Shown in pieces: positions 62,606-64,000 of a stretch of 64,000 nt of DNA. The notes beneath the pieces were generated by a model. The model saw nothing but the letters and a program-made list of their open reading frames with translations. It was not told the DNA's origin and made no database searches. Origin of the DNA: Streptococcus australis ATCC 700641 (GTDB lineage: Bacteria; Bacillota; Bacilli; Lactobacillales; Streptococcaceae); NCBI RefSeq assembly GCF_000186465.1, contig NZ_GL636091.1:304779-368778 (forward strand), in the 5' to 3' direction. The position numbers and the translations under genes were made by a program. Numbering within the stretch: position 1 is the first letter of the stretch; each line of letters opens with the position of its first letter.

Positions 62606-64000
62606 TTATTTTCCAGTAAAATATTGAACCGCTGATGCAAAGAGATGCTGGTCTTTATTTCCTGGAATATTTTGGAAGAGACCGTCTTCAAAACGTTCTG
62701 AGTGACCCATCTTCCCAATGATTTGACCGTTCTTGCTGGTAATCCCTTCGATCGCATGGACAGATCCGTTAGGATTGTATTTAGAATCCATGCTTGGCTT
62801 ACCTTCGAAGTCAACGTATTGGCTAAAGATTTGACCATTATCACGGAGTTCCTCAAATTCTTCAGCTGTCACGACAAACTTCCCTTCACCGTGTGATACT
62901 GGGATAGCGTGGATGTCTCCAACTTCTACTCCCGCAAGCCATGGTGAGTTGGTATTGGCAATCCGTGTTTCTACCATCTTGGCCACGTGTTGGTTGGCGT
63001 CATTGTAGAAGAGGGTTGGACTCGTACTGCTTGCATCTTCAAAGTTACCGTATGGAAGAAGACCTGATTTAACAAGAGCTTGGAATCCATTACAGATACC
63101 GATGATCAAACCACCACCTTCGATGAAATGATCAATAGCCGCACGCACTTTTTCGTTAAGCAAGATATTGACGATAAATTTAGCAGATCCATCTGGTTCA
63201 TCCGCAGCTGAGAAGCCACCGGCAAAGAAGATAATGTTGGCTTTTTCAATGTTGTCAACCATGGTGTCAACAGACTTGACAATCGCTTCTTCATTCAGTG
63301 TGACAAATGGTACCAAGTTGACTTTGGCCCCTTCTTTTTCAAAGGCCTTAGCGGAGTCATACTCCGAGTTGGTACCTGGGAACACCGGAATGTAAACCAC
63401 TGGTGTCTCAACTATTTCTTTGGCTTTAATCACAACATCTGATGCCACTGCAGGTACTTCTTCTAGTTCAGTAGCCTGTTCAAACTCAGTAGGGTAAACT
63501 TCTTCCAATTTACCTTGGAAGGCACTGTCAAGTTTGTGTCCATCGAGCATTACACCGTTGACAAGCAGTGTAAACTCTCCAACTGTTTGTCCAATCTTGG
63601 CAACACCTGCAATCTTTTCAGGTGAAGTGAAGATGAATCCACCCAATTGGGCTGTCAAGCTGCTGTCAAGGTCAGCTAATTGAACAGTGGCACCGATATG
63701 GTTCCCAAATGTTGCAAGTGCAAGAGCTTCAAGGACACCTCCATATTTGACAGCTGATGCTGCTGTCACTTTGTGGGTTGCTTGAATAGCTTCAAACTGA
63801 GCAAAGTTAGACTTGATAAGATCAAAATCAATTTCTTGGGCCAAAGCTTGACCTGGGATGTAATAGATATTTTCACCAGCAGCTTTAAATTCTGGAGAAA
63901 GAACCTTACGGCTATCTGCTGTTGTCACCCCAAAAGCAACCAAGGTTGGTGGTACTGTCAATTCTTCAAAGGTACCAGACATAGAGTCTTTCCCACCGAT
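62606..64000 (-). CDS. purL: Phosphoribosylformylglycinamidine synthase, C-terminal part (5' end outside window)
   Basis: The frame stays open to the window edge (IGGKDSMSGTF...), so this is the last ~464 residues of the large single-chain PurL. The C-terminal glutaminase domain begins VYIPVFPGTNSEYDSAKAFE, with the nucleophile cysteine in GLIIGICNGFQALVKSGLLP and the catalytic histidine/glutamate near the end (VSHGEGKFV, HSERFEDGLF). It converts FGAR to FGAM. Confidence 0.96.
   Translation of the reverse strand: MGGKDSMSGTFEELTVPPTLVAFGVTTADSRKVLSPEFKAAGENIYYIPGQALAQEIDFDLIKSNFAQFEAIQATHKVTAASAVKYGGVLEALALATFGNHIGATVQLADLDSSLTAQLGGFIFTSPEKIAGVAKIGQTVGEFTLLVNGVMLDGHKLDSAFQGKLEEVYPTEFEQATELEEVPAVASDVVIKAKEIVETPVVYIPVFPGTNSEYDSAKAFEKEGAKVNLVPFVTLNEEAIVKSVDTMVDNIEKANIIFFAGGFSAADEPDGSAKFIVNILLNEKVRAAIDHFIEGGGLIIGICNGFQALVKSGLLPYGNFEDASSTSPTLFYNDANQHVAKMVETRIANTNSPWLAGVEVGDIHAIPVSHGEGKFVVTAEEFEELRDNGQIFSQYVDFEGKPSMDSKYNPNGSVHAIEGITSKNGQIIGKMGHSERFEDGLFQNIPGNKDQHLFASAVQYFTGK

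Overview
The window is low-GC Gram-positive chromosomal DNA. Gene content and order point to an oral Streptococcus of the mitis/sanguinis type: a purine operon next to a bgaC galactose-type PTS locus, ruvB / LMW-PTP / MORN / OatA-Adr-like acyltransferase / adhE, a sialic-acid catabolic cluster, an Enterococcus-like V-type Na+ ATPase, a Sip-like LysM protein, and competence-type SigX promoter boxes. Species cannot be assigned from the sequence alone. I see no tRNA, rRNA, CRISPR array or intact insertion sequence.

Layout. 1-4.4 kb is accessory in character: the end of an ABC-2 permease, a truncated ICE-type small ORF, a lipoprotein, a MerR regulator divergent from an SDR oxidoreductase with a thiolase remnant between them, and a Fic toxin with its antitoxin beside rpmG-rpmF. 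4.4-12 kb holds rpmG, rpmF, a frameshifted ribbon-helix-helix gene, an SPFH protein, ilvD, a DUF59 protein, an MFS exporter and a Sip-like secreted LysM protein with a WalR box. 12.3-21.6 kb is the leftward operon ntpFIKECG-(GNAT)-ABD. 21.9-30.6 kb is the sialic-acid region: a rightward RpiR regulator and a leftward operon nanE-yhcH-SBP-permease-permease-oxidoreductase-nanA-nanK, whose promoter overlaps a cre site.

30.7-32.2 kb is the most interesting part. A perfect SigX box (TACGAATA) precedes a rightward run of eight very small genes. Four encode double-glycine leader peptides, arranged as two pairs, and two encode small membrane proteins that look like immunity factors. This resembles a doubled, competence-controlled CibABC-like locus. 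A second SigX box lies at the same distance from lytF, a CHAP fratricin gene at 55.9 kb, so one competence signal probably switches on both a lysin and bacteriocins.

32.3-41.5 kb runs leftward: a small membrane protein, a zinc alcohol dehydrogenase and adhE (both with Rex-like and cre-like sites), the acyltransferase, a MORN protein, LMW-PTP, a nucleotidyltransferase and ruvB. 42.1-49.7 kb is the bgaC / EIIB-C-D-A / agaS / galM operon with the divergent GntR regulator bgaR. 50.1-64 kb is the purine cluster purL-F-M-N-(2 ORFs)-H, then purD, purE-K-(2 ORFs), purB, with lytF inserted on the opposite strand between purH and purD.

Two repeat families stand out. A 173-bp multi-hairpin element occurs three times, each time between convergent genes. 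A composite element (short-ORF repeat plus a tandem ~65-bp unit) occurs at 8.6 and 41.7 kb in opposite orientation; the first copy is interrupted by a diverged member of the 173-bp family.
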